From positions 1 to 13,157 of the forward strand of contig USHS01000014.1 of NCBI GenBank assembly GCA_900554585.1: a DNA stretch of 13,157 bases. The letters run 5' to 3'. The position numbers and the translations under genes were made by a program. Within the stretch, counting starts at the first letter, position 1. The number at the start of each line of letters is the position of its first letter. Below, in pieces: positions 7,196 through 13,151 of the stretch. Below the pieces are notes generated by a model, which saw nothing but the letters and a program-made list of their open reading frames with translations, made no database searches and had not been told where the DNA came from. The stretch is from an uncultured Collinsella sp. (GTDB taxonomy: Bacteria > Actinomycetota > Coriobacteriia > Coriobacteriales > Coriobacteriaceae).

Positions 7196-8278
7196 TTGAA
7201 GAAAAGCAATCTGGGCTATGTACTGGTGCTGATCGCCGCGCTTATGTGGGGCAGCATCGGAATCTTTGTAAACGGCATCTCGGCCATGGGCGTTTCGTCC
7301 CAGAGCATGGCTGCCTTTCGCTTGTTGGTCGGAGCGCTTATCTTGGCGCCGGTCCTGATGTTTATGGGCTGCCGTCCGGGTGAGGGGTCTACCGTGGCTC
7401 AGGGTCCGCTGGCCCTGTTCAAGGCAAGCCCTAAAGAGCTTGTTCCCTGCGCGCTTGTCGGTATCGTCGGTTTGGCCGCCGCCAACACCTGTTATTACGA
7501 GTGCATGGGCGAGGTGGGCATGTCCACGGCCTCGGTGCTGCTCTACACCTCGCCGGTGTTTGGCGTCATGCTCGGCCGCGTGCTTTATCGCGAGGACGTG
7601 ACCCCCAACAAGCTCGTTGCCATTGTCTTTAACATCGTTGGCTGTGTACTTGCAGTGACCAATGGCGACCTTTCCGGTTTCCATTTTTCGGTTTGGGGCG
7701 TCACGTCGGGCGTGATTGCAGGCCTTTGTGGGGCGTCGCTCGCGGTGTTTAGCCGGATAGCAACCAAGACGGTCCACCCGCTGGCTGTCACGTTTTGGGG
7801 CTTTGTTTTTGGCGGTGCGGTTATGGCAGCTATCGCGGCTCCATGGCCGGATGTCGCCGCGGCGATGTCGCCACAGCTGCTGCTGCTGTTCCTTGGCTTT
7901 GGGCTCATCCCCACAGCCGTGGCTTACATCTTATATATGCAGGGTCTGTCCATGGGGCTCGAGACATCGAAAGTTCCCGTCGTAATGTCTTTCGAGACGG
8001 TCGTCACCGTACTGGTGGGCATTGGTGTCTATGCCGAGCCCGCCGGCGCGATCAAAGTCCTGGGCATTGTGCTGGTGCTCGCGTCCATCCTGATCATGAA
8101 TACCGACTTCTCCAAGCTGCGCAACAGCGTGTTTGTCGGTCATGTCGTTGAGAGCATGACCTTTAAGCCCAACGCGTGGTGGACGGAGAAATCGCAGGAC
8201 ATGGATCTGTTTAAGGAACGCACTGGCATCGCGCTGGAGCCCACCGTGCAGGAAAGCCCCTGGTACTTCGTGCGATAG
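7196..8278 (+). CDS. EamA/DMT-family transporter
   Basis: A 360-residue inner-membrane carrier of the drug/metabolite transporter superfamily with two EamA repeats and about ten membrane segments. The first repeat starts LGYVLVLIAALMWGSIGIFVNG; the second starts about residue 165 (FSVWGVTSGVIAGLCGASLAVF). LGFGLIPTAVAYILYMQGL is the usual end-of-repeat signature. Start: TTG 7196 is chosen because GAGGAGG ends five bases upstream; GTG 7160 has no ribosome binding site. The family exports or imports amino acids and other small metabolites. In this locus it could export the lysine released by deglycation or import a related substrate; both are inference. Oddity: a hydrophilic tail of about 55 residues follows the last membrane segment, which most EamA proteins of about 300 residues lack. 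It lies between the first deglycase and the PTS genes, with its own upstream gap and a hairpin after it. Confidence 0.88.
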   Translation: MKKSNLGYVLVLIAALMWGSIGIFVNGISAMGVSSQSMAAFRLLVGALILAPVLMFMGCRPGEGSTVAQGPLALFKASPKELVPCALVGIVGLAAANTCYYECMGEVGMSTASVLLYTSPVFGVMLGRVLYREDVTPNKLVAIVFNIVGCVLAVTNGDLSGFHFSVWGVTSGVIAGLCGASLAVFSRIATKTVHPLAVTFWGFVFGGAVMAAIAAPWPDVAAAMSPQLLLLFLGFGLIPTAVAYILYMQGLSMGLETSKVPVVMSFETVVTVLVGIGVYAEPAGAIKVLGIVLVLASILIMNTDFSKLRNSVFVGHVVESMTFKPNAWWTEKSQDMDLFKERTGIALEPTVQESPWYFVR

Positions 8279-8282
8279 GGGA

Positions 8283-8312
8283 TTGGCGAGGCGTCTGATC
8301 GAGCGTCGCCAA
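8283..8312 (+). terminator. Imperfect hairpin after the DMT gene
   Basis: TTGGCGA (8283-8289) pairs with TCGCCAA (8306-8312) with partial further pairing inside, just after the transporter stop. It has no T-run, so termination is uncertain. The rest of the 182-nt gap holds the AACGGTC repeat and AT-rich promoter-like sequence. Confidence 0.3.
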
Positions 8313-8362
8313 GACAGCGCCGACCTACCCTGCGCCAACGTTTCGATTGCGTTAAACCCGTC

Positions 8363-8444
8363 AACGGTCGATTTTCACCCGCGAACGGTCTTTATACTAA
8401 TTATCAATATAAGCAACGTATAAGACGTTATAATGACCATAACG
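8363..8444 (+). promoter_or_regulatory. Promoter/regulatory region of the PTS operon
   Basis: An AT-rich stretch in a GC-rich genome. AACGGTC occurs twice, at 8363-8369 and 8384-8390, 21 bp apart (two helical turns). Possible -10 elements are TATACT (8393-8398) and TATAAT (8429-8434); neither has a good -35, which suggests an activator-dependent promoter. TATAA-GACG-TTATA (8419-8432) is an inverted repeat. CATAACG (8438-8444) and CGTTATA (8426-8432) resemble the TATAACG sites before the DMT gene. Confidence 0.4.
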
Positions 8445-8460
8445 AAAAGGAGGAGGCAAG

Positions 8461-9384
8461 ATGAATCAGATCATTCTCGCATCTCATGGCGGCCTGGCCG
8501 CAGGCGCCAAAGACACGCTCGAGATGGTTCTCGGCGACGTGTCGAACGTCCACGTCGTGTCGCTTGCTCGTGACGACAAGGAGCCCATCACCAATAAGGT
8601 GGACGCCATGATCGCCACGTTCAACGCGGACGACACCGTCTATGTGCTGACCGATATGCTCGGCAGCTCGGTCAACAACAGCATGGTCGAGCTTTCCAAG
8701 AACGGCACGAAGTTCACGGTTGTCAGCGGTTTCAACATTCCGCTGGCACTGACGCTCGCTATGAGCCCCGTTCCCGTCAAGGGCGCCGAGCTCGCAGCCC
8801 TCATCAACGAGGCCCGCGCCGGTCTGATCAACCCCAACGCACCGGTCGAGGCCGCCGCGGCTCCCGCCAAGAAGGCTAAGGCGTCCCGTCACAGCTCCGG
8901 TCCCGCCAAGATCGTCCTCGCACGTCTTGACTACCGTCTGCTGCACGGCCAGGTTGTCTTTACCTGGACCACCAAGGTTCAGGCCGAGCGCATCATCGTC
9001 GTCGACAACGCTGCCGCCAACGATGACATCAAGAAGGGCGCTCTTAAGCTGGCCAAGCCTCAGGGCGTGCGCCTGAACGTCTTCACCGTCGAGCGTGCCC
9101 TCGCCAAGATGGACAAGCTCAACACCCTCGGCGAGCGCGTCATGTTCGTCTTTGGCAACACTGCCGAGATGCTGCAGTTCTGCCAGGGCTACAAGCTCGA
9201 CGCCATCAACCTGGGCGCCACCGCCAACCACGACGGTGCCGATCAGGTCGGCGGCAAGGACAGCTCCGTCTTCCTCGACGCCACCCAGAAGGCCGACGTC
9301 AACCAGCTGCTCGACATGGGCATTAAGCTCTACGTCCAGCAGACCCCTACGTATCAGAGCGTCGACATCGACGCCAAGCTGTAA
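8461..9384 (+). CDS. Mannose-family PTS enzyme IIAB (fused)
   Basis: A 307-residue cytoplasmic phosphotransfer protein with fused IIA and IIB domains, like ManX of E. coli. The IIA domain (about 1-125) begins MNQIILASHGGLAAGAKDTL; H9 is the expected site phosphorylated by HPr. An Ala/Lys-rich linker spans about 125-148. The IIB domain (about 150-305) contains LARLDYRLLHGQVVFTW, whose H162 is the expected second phosphorylation site; this His is typical of mannose-family IIB. A very strong AAAAGGAGGAGG ribosome binding site lies 5-10 nt upstream, and codon use is biased towards C-ending codons, both signs of high expression. It heads the IIAB-IIC-IID operon. Mannose-family systems carry hexoses, amino sugars, glucosaminate and, in Salmonella gfr, fructoselysine and glucoselysine. 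The flanking deglycases favour the last type here. Confidence 0.95.
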   Translation: MNQIILASHGGLAAGAKDTLEMVLGDVSNVHVVSLARDDKEPITNKVDAMIATFNADDTVYVLTDMLGSSVNNSMVELSKNGTKFTVVSGFNIPLALTLAMSPVPVKGAELAALINEARAGLINPNAPVEAAAAPAKKAKASRHSSGPAKIVLARLDYRLLHGQVVFTWTTKVQAERIIVVDNAAANDDIKKGALKLAKPQGVRLNVFTVERALAKMDKLNTLGERVMFVFGNTAEMLQFCQGYKLDAINLGATANHDGADQVGGKDSSVFLDATQKADVNQLLDMGIKLYVQQTPTYQSVDIDAKL

Positions 9385-9389
9385 TCAAC

Positions 9390-9403
9390 CAGGCTTTTGC
9401 CTG
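9390..9403 (+). other. Small intercistronic hairpin between IIAB and IIC
   Basis: CAGGC-TTTT-GCCTG, 5 bp with a 4-nt loop, sits in the 36-nt gap between the IIAB stop and the IIC ribosome binding site. It is too weak for a terminator and could at most tune mRNA processing. Confidence 0.25.
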
Positions 9404-9420
9404 ACTGAAAGGAGAAGGGT

Positions 9421-10215
9421 ATGAATACGTTCATCAGTGCGGTGCTCGTCGGCCTCGTCGGCGTGTTCTGCATGTGGGACTCCCGCCTGCTCGGTCGTCT
9501 TAACTTCGAGCAGCCCCTCGTTGGCGCTACGCTCGTCGGTCTGCTGCTGGGCGATGTGCCCACCGGCCTTGCCGTCGGTGCCGCCGTCGAGCTCGTGTCC
9601 ATGGGCCTGGTGCAGGTCGGCGCCGCCGTTCCGCCCGATATGGTCCTGGGCGGCATCGTGGCCGCTGCCTTTGCGTGCCTGACCGATGCTTCTGCCGAGA
9701 CCGCCATGACGATCGCCATCCCGGTCGCCGTCCTGGGTCAGCTCCTCGGCATCGTGTTCCGCTCCATCATCGCTGCCCTCACCCATGTGGCAGATAGCGC
9801 GATCGATAACGGAAAGTTCAAGACCGCCTACCGTATGCACATCTGCGCCGGCTCCGGTCTGTACGCCGTCATGTACTTCCTGCCGATCTTCCTCGCCGTC
9901 TTTGTTGGCACCGACCTGGTTCAGGCCATCGTCAACATGGTTCCCGAGTGGCTGTCCACTGGTCTTAACGTTTCGACCAAGATCATGACCGCCTACGGCT
10001 TGGCCCTGCTGCTCACCATGATGATCAAGAAGGGTATGACTCCGTTCCTGTTCATCGGTTTCCTGCTCGCCGCTTACCTCAACCTGTCCGTCATCGCGGT
10101 CGCTCTGATCGGTGTGTGCCTGGCTGTCGTCTTCATGGGCTTCAAGTTCAACGGTTCCCATGCTGCTGCCGGCGTCGATTCCGACTACGATCCGCTCGAA
10201 GACGACGAAGACTAA
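9421..10215 (+). CDS. Mannose-family PTS enzyme IIC
   Basis: A 264-residue integral membrane subunit that forms part of the substrate channel with IID. The N-terminus MNTFISAVLVGLVGVFCMWD and the segment QPLVGATLVGLLLGDVPTGL are characteristic of EIIC-Man (the ManY type). GAAVELVSMGLVQVGAAVPP-D, the family's conserved sugar-path region, follows at about residues 56-77. Six to seven hydrophobic segments run through the protein, and the C-terminus is acidic (about 250-264). Start ATG 9421 has GAAAGGAGAAGG upstream. Its stop overlaps the ribosome binding site of the IID gene, so the two are translationally linked. Confidence 0.94.
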   Translation: MNTFISAVLVGLVGVFCMWDSRLLGRLNFEQPLVGATLVGLLLGDVPTGLAVGAAVELVSMGLVQVGAAVPPDMVLGGIVAAAFACLTDASAETAMTIAIPVAVLGQLLGIVFRSIIAALTHVADSAIDNGKFKTAYRMHICAGSGLYAVMYFLPIFLAVFVGTDLVQAIVNMVPEWLSTGLNVSTKIMTAYGLALLLTMMIKKGMTPFLFIGFLLAAYLNLSVIAVALIGVCLAVVFMGFKFNGSHAAAGVDSDYDPLEDDED

Positions 10216-10228
10216 GGAGGAACACACT

Positions 10229-11062
10229 ATGGCAACCGCAACCAAGGACGTGTCCCTGAACAAGAAGGTCAGCCAGTTCTTCTGGCGCTCCTGGGCCATC
10301 CAGGCCTCTTGGAACTACGAGCGTCAGATGAACATGGGCTTCCTCTACGGCATGGTTCCCACGCTCGACCGCCTCTATCCGGATGAGTCCGACCCCAAGC
10401 AGCTCGCTGCTAAGAAAGAGGCTTACCACCGTCACATGGCGTTCTACAACTGCACCCCGCAGACGAGCGCTTTCATCCTGGGCCTCGCCGCCTCCATGGA
10501 GGAGGAGTACGCCAAGGATCCCGAGAACTTCGATCCCGATTCGATCAACGCGGTCAAGACCTCCCTCATGGGTCCGCTTTCCGGCATCGGTGACTCCTTC
10601 TTCCAGGGCACCATCCGCGTTATCGCCTTTGGCCTGGGCGTTCAGCTGGCTCAGCAGGGCTCCATCATGGGCCCGATCCTGGCCATGCTCATCTCCATCG
10701 TCCCCTCTGTGCTGATCACTTGGTTCGCAGCCAAGATGGGCTATCAGGGCGGCCACGAGTACCTGAGCAAGCTTCAGGGCGGCGACCTCATGGAGAAGCT
10801 CATGTATGTCTGCGGCATCGTGGGTCTTATGTCCGTGGGCGGCATGATCGCTACGCTGATCGGCGCCACCACCCCGCTGCAGTTCGCTGAGGGCACCGTC
10901 GTGATCCAGGACATCCTGGACGGCATGATGCCCCAGATGATTTCCCTTGGCCTCACTGGCCTTATGTACTGGCTCATCAAGAAGAACGTCAACACCGGTT
11001 GGCTTCTCGTGATCGCCATCGTGGGCGGCATCGCCCTCTCCGCGGCCGGCATCCTGGCCTAG
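10229..11062 (+). CDS. Mannose-family PTS enzyme IID
   Basis: A 277-residue EIID-Man membrane subunit (ManZ type). Recognisable blocks are RSWAIQASWNYERQMNMGFL near residue 20, HRHMAFYNCTPQTSAFILGL near 67, and the conserved VKTSLMGPLSGIGDSFFQGT near 107. Hydrophobic segments follow to a C-terminus inside the last membrane span (VNTGWLLVIAIVGGIALSAA). The start at 10229 is set by AAGGAGG (10214-10220), which overlaps the IIC stop. A longer upstream frame from 10112 lies inside IIC and is rejected. It is the last PTS gene; a hairpin follows 35 nt after the stop. A dedicated IID is found only in the mannose PTS family, which fixes the class of the permease. Confidence 0.95.
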   Translation: MATATKDVSLNKKVSQFFWRSWAIQASWNYERQMNMGFLYGMVPTLDRLYPDESDPKQLAAKKEAYHRHMAFYNCTPQTSAFILGLAASMEEEYAKDPENFDPDSINAVKTSLMGPLSGIGDSFFQGTIRVIAFGLGVQLAQQGSIMGPILAMLISIVPSVLITWFAAKMGYQGGHEYLSKLQGGDLMEKLMYVCGIVGLMSVGGMIATLIGATTPLQFAEGTVVIQDILDGMMPQMISLGLTGLMYWLIKKNVNTGWLLVIAIVGGIALSAAGILA

Positions 11063-11096
11063 TCGCGACCAAGCGCCTAATCGCTTTCCCCCGGGG

Positions 11097-11127
11097 GCCT
11101 GCCTGGCATCCCATACCCCAGGCAGGC
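11097..11127 (+). terminator. Hairpin after the IID gene
   Basis: GCCTGCCTGG (11097-11106) and CCAGGCAGGC (11118-11127) form a perfect 10-bp stem with an 11-nt loop, followed by TTCC rather than a T-run. It probably attenuates or partly terminates transcription between IID and the second deglycase. Confidence 0.5.
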
Positions 11128-11141
11128 TTCCATCCCTAAAT

Positions 11142-11168
11142 GTGTCAAAGGGACAGTTCCTTTGACAC
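11142..11168 (+). repeat. CTGTCCC-family hairpin (copy with GTGTCAAAGG arms)
   Basis: GTGTCAAAGGGA (11142-11153) pairs with TTCCTTTGACAC (11157-11168), 12 bp with one G.U, around a CAG loop. The left arm and loop contain GGGACAG, the reverse complement of the CTGTCCC core shared by six intergenic hairpins here. It is the second of two successive hairpins between IID and the second deglycase. Confidence 0.6.
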
Positions 11169-11260
11169 TTCCTCAACGGGCCGGCGACTCGGTCCAAATC
11201 ACGGTAACCCTGCGAGCGCCCGGCAATGTGGCGCCGCAAAAATCGAAAGGAATGTGTCAG

Positions 11261-12244
11261 ATGTACGAGATCGACCTTAACCTCCCTAAGCAGATCGTCG
11301 CTGACGTCCTGTCCAACCACGAGATCCACAGCGTCGCCTTCGTCGGCTGCGGTGCTTCCATGTCCGACCTGTACCCCGCCAAGTACTTCCTGGCCAACAA
11401 CACGGACAAGCTGAACGTTCAGATCTTCACCGCTAACGAGTTCAACTACGACACGCCTTCTTGGGTCAACGAGCACACCTTCGTGATCACCTGCTCCCTC
11501 GGTGGCTCCACCCCCGAGACCGTCGAGGCCAACAAGACCGCCAAGAAGCACAACTGCCCGGTCGTCTCCCTCACCAACAAGGCTGGCTCCGCTCTGACCG
11601 TCGACGCCGACCACGTCATCGTTCACGGCTTCCATGCCAACTATGCTGCCAAGGCCGAGAAGCCCGCTTACGCCATCGCTCTTGCTCTCGAGATCCTTCA
11701 GCAGACCGAGGGCTATGATCACTACGAGGACATGATCACCGGCCTCAACAACATCTTCGAGCTGATCGAGAACGCTGCTCAGTCCGCCAAGGGCCTGGCC
11801 AAGCAGTTCGCTCAGGACTTCAAGGACGACAAGATGATTTACTTCATGGCCTCCGGTGCCTCCGAGAAGATGGCTTACTCTAACGCCGCCTTCCTGTTCA
11901 CCGAGATGCAGTGGATCGATGCCGCCTCCTACAACACCGGCGAGTACTTCCACGGCCCGTTCGAGGTTTCCACCGAGGGTAAGCCCTACGTCTTCCTCAT
12001 GTCCGACGGTGCTACCCGTCCGATGGACGCTCGCGCCCTCACCTTCCTGCAGCGTATGGGTGCCAAGGTCGCTCTGATCGACTCCAAGGACTACGGCCTG
12101 GCCGACGCCGTGCCGGCAAGCGTCCTCACCTACTTCAACCCGCTGCTGCACCTCGCCGTTATGCGCGAGTACGGCAACCAGATCGCCGAGGCCCGTCAGC
12201 ACCCGCTGACCATGCGTCGCTACATGTGGAAGCTTTCCTACTAA
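11261..12244 (+). CDS. SIS-domain deglycase, FrlB/GfrE-like (second copy)
   Basis: A 327-residue paralogue of the first deglycase with two SIS domains. The first (about 20-150) has VAFVGCGASMSDLYPAKYFL and the phosphate loop TCSLGGSTPET. The second (about 185-300) has EMQWIDAASYNTGEYFHGPF. E215 and H231 keep the 16-residue spacing of the FraB catalytic pair, and the GE-x-x-HGP box is canonical, unlike in the first copy. The C-terminus MRRYMWKLSY is nearly the same as in the first copy. The expected reaction is hydrolysis of a 6-phosphorylated glycated amino acid to hexose 6-phosphate and free amino acid. Start: ATG 11261 lies 9 nt after GAAAGGA; ATG 11252 touches that site and the frame from 11162 overlaps a hairpin, so both are less likely. 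Codon use is strongly biased (AAG, GAG, ATC, CTC), indicating high expression. It is the last gene before a strong terminator. Which copy takes which substrate is unknown. Confidence 0.88.
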   Translation: MYEIDLNLPKQIVADVLSNHEIHSVAFVGCGASMSDLYPAKYFLANNTDKLNVQIFTANEFNYDTPSWVNEHTFVITCSLGGSTPETVEANKTAKKHNCPVVSLTNKAGSALTVDADHVIVHGFHANYAAKAEKPAYAIALALEILQQTEGYDHYEDMITGLNNIFELIENAAQSAKGLAKQFAQDFKDDKMIYFMASGASEKMAYSNAAFLFTEMQWIDAASYNTGEYFHGPFEVSTEGKPYVFLMSDGATRPMDARALTFLQRMGAKVALIDSKDYGLADAVPASVLTYFNPLLHLAVMREYGNQIAEARQHPLTMRRYMWKLSY

Positions 12245-12277
12245 TCGCAAGTAGGTAGACCTTACTGGTTGATTGAG

Positions 12278-12309
12278 AGGGGATGGGGTTTGCGCCCTGT
12301 CCCCTTTTT
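12278..12309 (+). terminator. Strong Rho-independent terminator ending the PTS/deglycase unit
   Basis: AGGGGATGGGG (12278-12288) pairs with CCCTGTCCCCT (12295-12305), 11 bp with two G.U pairs and a 6-nt loop, followed by TTTTT. Its right arm carries the CTGTCCC core of the dispersed hairpin family. It separates the HAD gene from the operon. Confidence 0.88.
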
Positions 12310-12354
12310 GCTTTGGGGAGGGCATGCCCGTTGCGCTGCAAAACCCCAGATAAA

Positions 12355-12389
12355 ACCTACCAAAATAAGCCTGTCCCTTTTTGGCAGGT
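12355..12389 (+). repeat. CTGTCCC-family hairpin just upstream of the HAD gene
   Basis: ACCTACCAAAA (12355-12365) pairs with TTTTGGCAGGT (12379-12389) with one A.C mismatch, around a loop holding GCCTGTCCCTT. It ends one base before the HAD ribosome binding site, so in the mRNA it would sit right against the initiation region. Confidence 0.55.
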
Positions 12390-12403
12390 GGGAGGAGATG
12401 CGT

Positions 12404-13033
12404 ATGATCAAGGCGGTGCTGTTTGACATGGACGGCGTGCTGGTCGATACCGAGTGGTTCTACAACCGTCGCCGCGTGGCATTTATGGAAGAGAAGGGCT
12501 TCCACTTTGACGAGATCCCCGATCTTTCGGGGTCTAACGAGCCCGCCATCTGGAAGGCGCTGGTGCCCGACGATGTTGAGCTGCGCGAGCGCCTGCGCGT
12601 GGAGTACAAACAGGTCTACAGCCCGGACCACCCCGTTCCGTATGCCGAGCTTCTCAACGAGCAGACGGAGCCGGTGATGCGTGAGCTGCACGAGCGCGGC
12701 GTGAAGTGTGCCATCGCAAGCTCGTCCTATCGCGAGCTGATCGACGAGCTAGTGGATATCGCCGGTATTGCCGATGTGCTGGACTACACCATCAGCGGTC
12801 ACGAGTGCAGTGCGTTTAAGCCCGACCCCGAGATCTACCTGCGAGCCATGGAGGCGCTGGGGGTGGAGCCTGCCGAGTGCCTGGTTATCGAGGACTCGCC
12901 TTTGGGCATCGAGGCCGGCAAGCGCTCCGGCGCCCGCGTCCTGGCGCTGCGTCCGCACGAAGGCGTCAACCTGGACCAGTCCGCCGCCGACGTCGTCATC
13001 GACAACCTGACCGACATCCTACCTGCCATCTAG
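12404..13033 (+). CDS. HAD-superfamily phosphatase/phosphomutase (beta-PGM-like, subfamily IA)
   Basis: A 209-residue cytoplasmic HAD hydrolase. Motif I is LFDMDGVLVDTEW with nucleophile D8 and acid/base D10; motif II is the Ser of AIASSS near residue 106; motif III is the Lys of FKPDPEIY; motif IV is the acidic pair in VIEDSPLGIEAGK. A helical cap lies at about 15-85. The set fits the beta-phosphoglucomutase / sugar-phosphate phosphatase branch. Exact substrate cannot be read, and phosphatase versus mutase is not decidable by eye. Start: ATG 12404 is preferred since GGAGG (12391-12395) lies 8 nt away; ATG 12398 is too close. The frame upstream to 12269 runs through a terminator. A terminator and a repeat hairpin separate it from the second deglycase, so it is probably transcribed on its own. 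A role in disposing of sugar phosphates made by the deglycases is possible but unproved. Confidence 0.9.
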   Translation: MIKAVLFDMDGVLVDTEWFYNRRRVAFMEEKGFHFDEIPDLSGSNEPAIWKALVPDDVELRERLRVEYKQVYSPDHPVPYAELLNEQTEPVMRELHERGVKCAIASSSYRELIDELVDIAGIADVLDYTISGHECSAFKPDPEIYLRAMEALGVEPAECLVIEDSPLGIEAGKRSGARVLALRPHEGVNLDQSAADVVIDNLTDILPAI

Positions 13034-13037
13034 CAGC

Positions 13038-13079
13038 AAAACCACCACAAAAGGGACAGGCACCCTTGTGGTGGTTTTT
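13038..13079. terminator. Terminator hairpin after the HAD gene, CTGTCCC repeat copy 2 (inverted)
   Basis: AAAACCACCACAA (13038-13050) pairs with TTGTGGTGGTTTT (13066-13078). A 2-nt bulge precedes an inner GGG/CCC pairing, and a T-run follows. The loop side reads GGGACAGGCACC, so this copy is inverted relative to copies 1 and 3. It lies 4 nt after the HAD stop. Confidence 0.8.
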
Positions 13080-13113
13080 ATTGGGGCGACGTTTTTTGAA
13101 GGCAGTCGACGCT

Positions 13114-13151
13114 AAAACCACCACAAGGGTGCCTGTCCCCTTCGTGGTGGT
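13114..13151. repeat. CTGTCCC repeat copy 3 at the right edge
   Basis: AAAACCACCACAAGG (13114-13128) and CCTTCGTGGTGGT (13139-13151) flank GTGCCTGTCC. It matches copy 1 (4917-4954) in 35 of 38 positions in the same orientation and forms an inverted pair with copy 2, 34 nt away. It may be the terminator of a gene on the opposite strand beyond the window. The 34 nt between the copies hold nothing recognisable. Confidence 0.7.

Noticed and set aside
8363..8460. Sigma-54 promoter before the PTS operon, as found for many mannose-family systems
   Set aside because: No GG-N10-GC element at the right place could be read, and no LevR-type activator gene is in the window.
8461..11062. PTS as a plain mannose, fructose or glucosamine system
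   Set aside because: Not excluded by the PTS sequences themselves, but two FrlB-type deglycases on either side and the lack of an isomerase or deaminase make a glycated amino acid the better reading.
11162..11260. Upstream extension of the second deglycase to 11162
   Set aside because: The extra residues begin inside the right arm of a hairpin, have no ribosome binding site, and do not resemble the family N-terminus.
10148..12691. Very long open frame (847 codons) on the minus strand across IID and the second deglycase
   Set aside because: It is antisense to three well-recognised genes. The strong C-ending codon bias of those genes removes stop codons from the opposite strand. Its translation is low complexity and matches no family I know.
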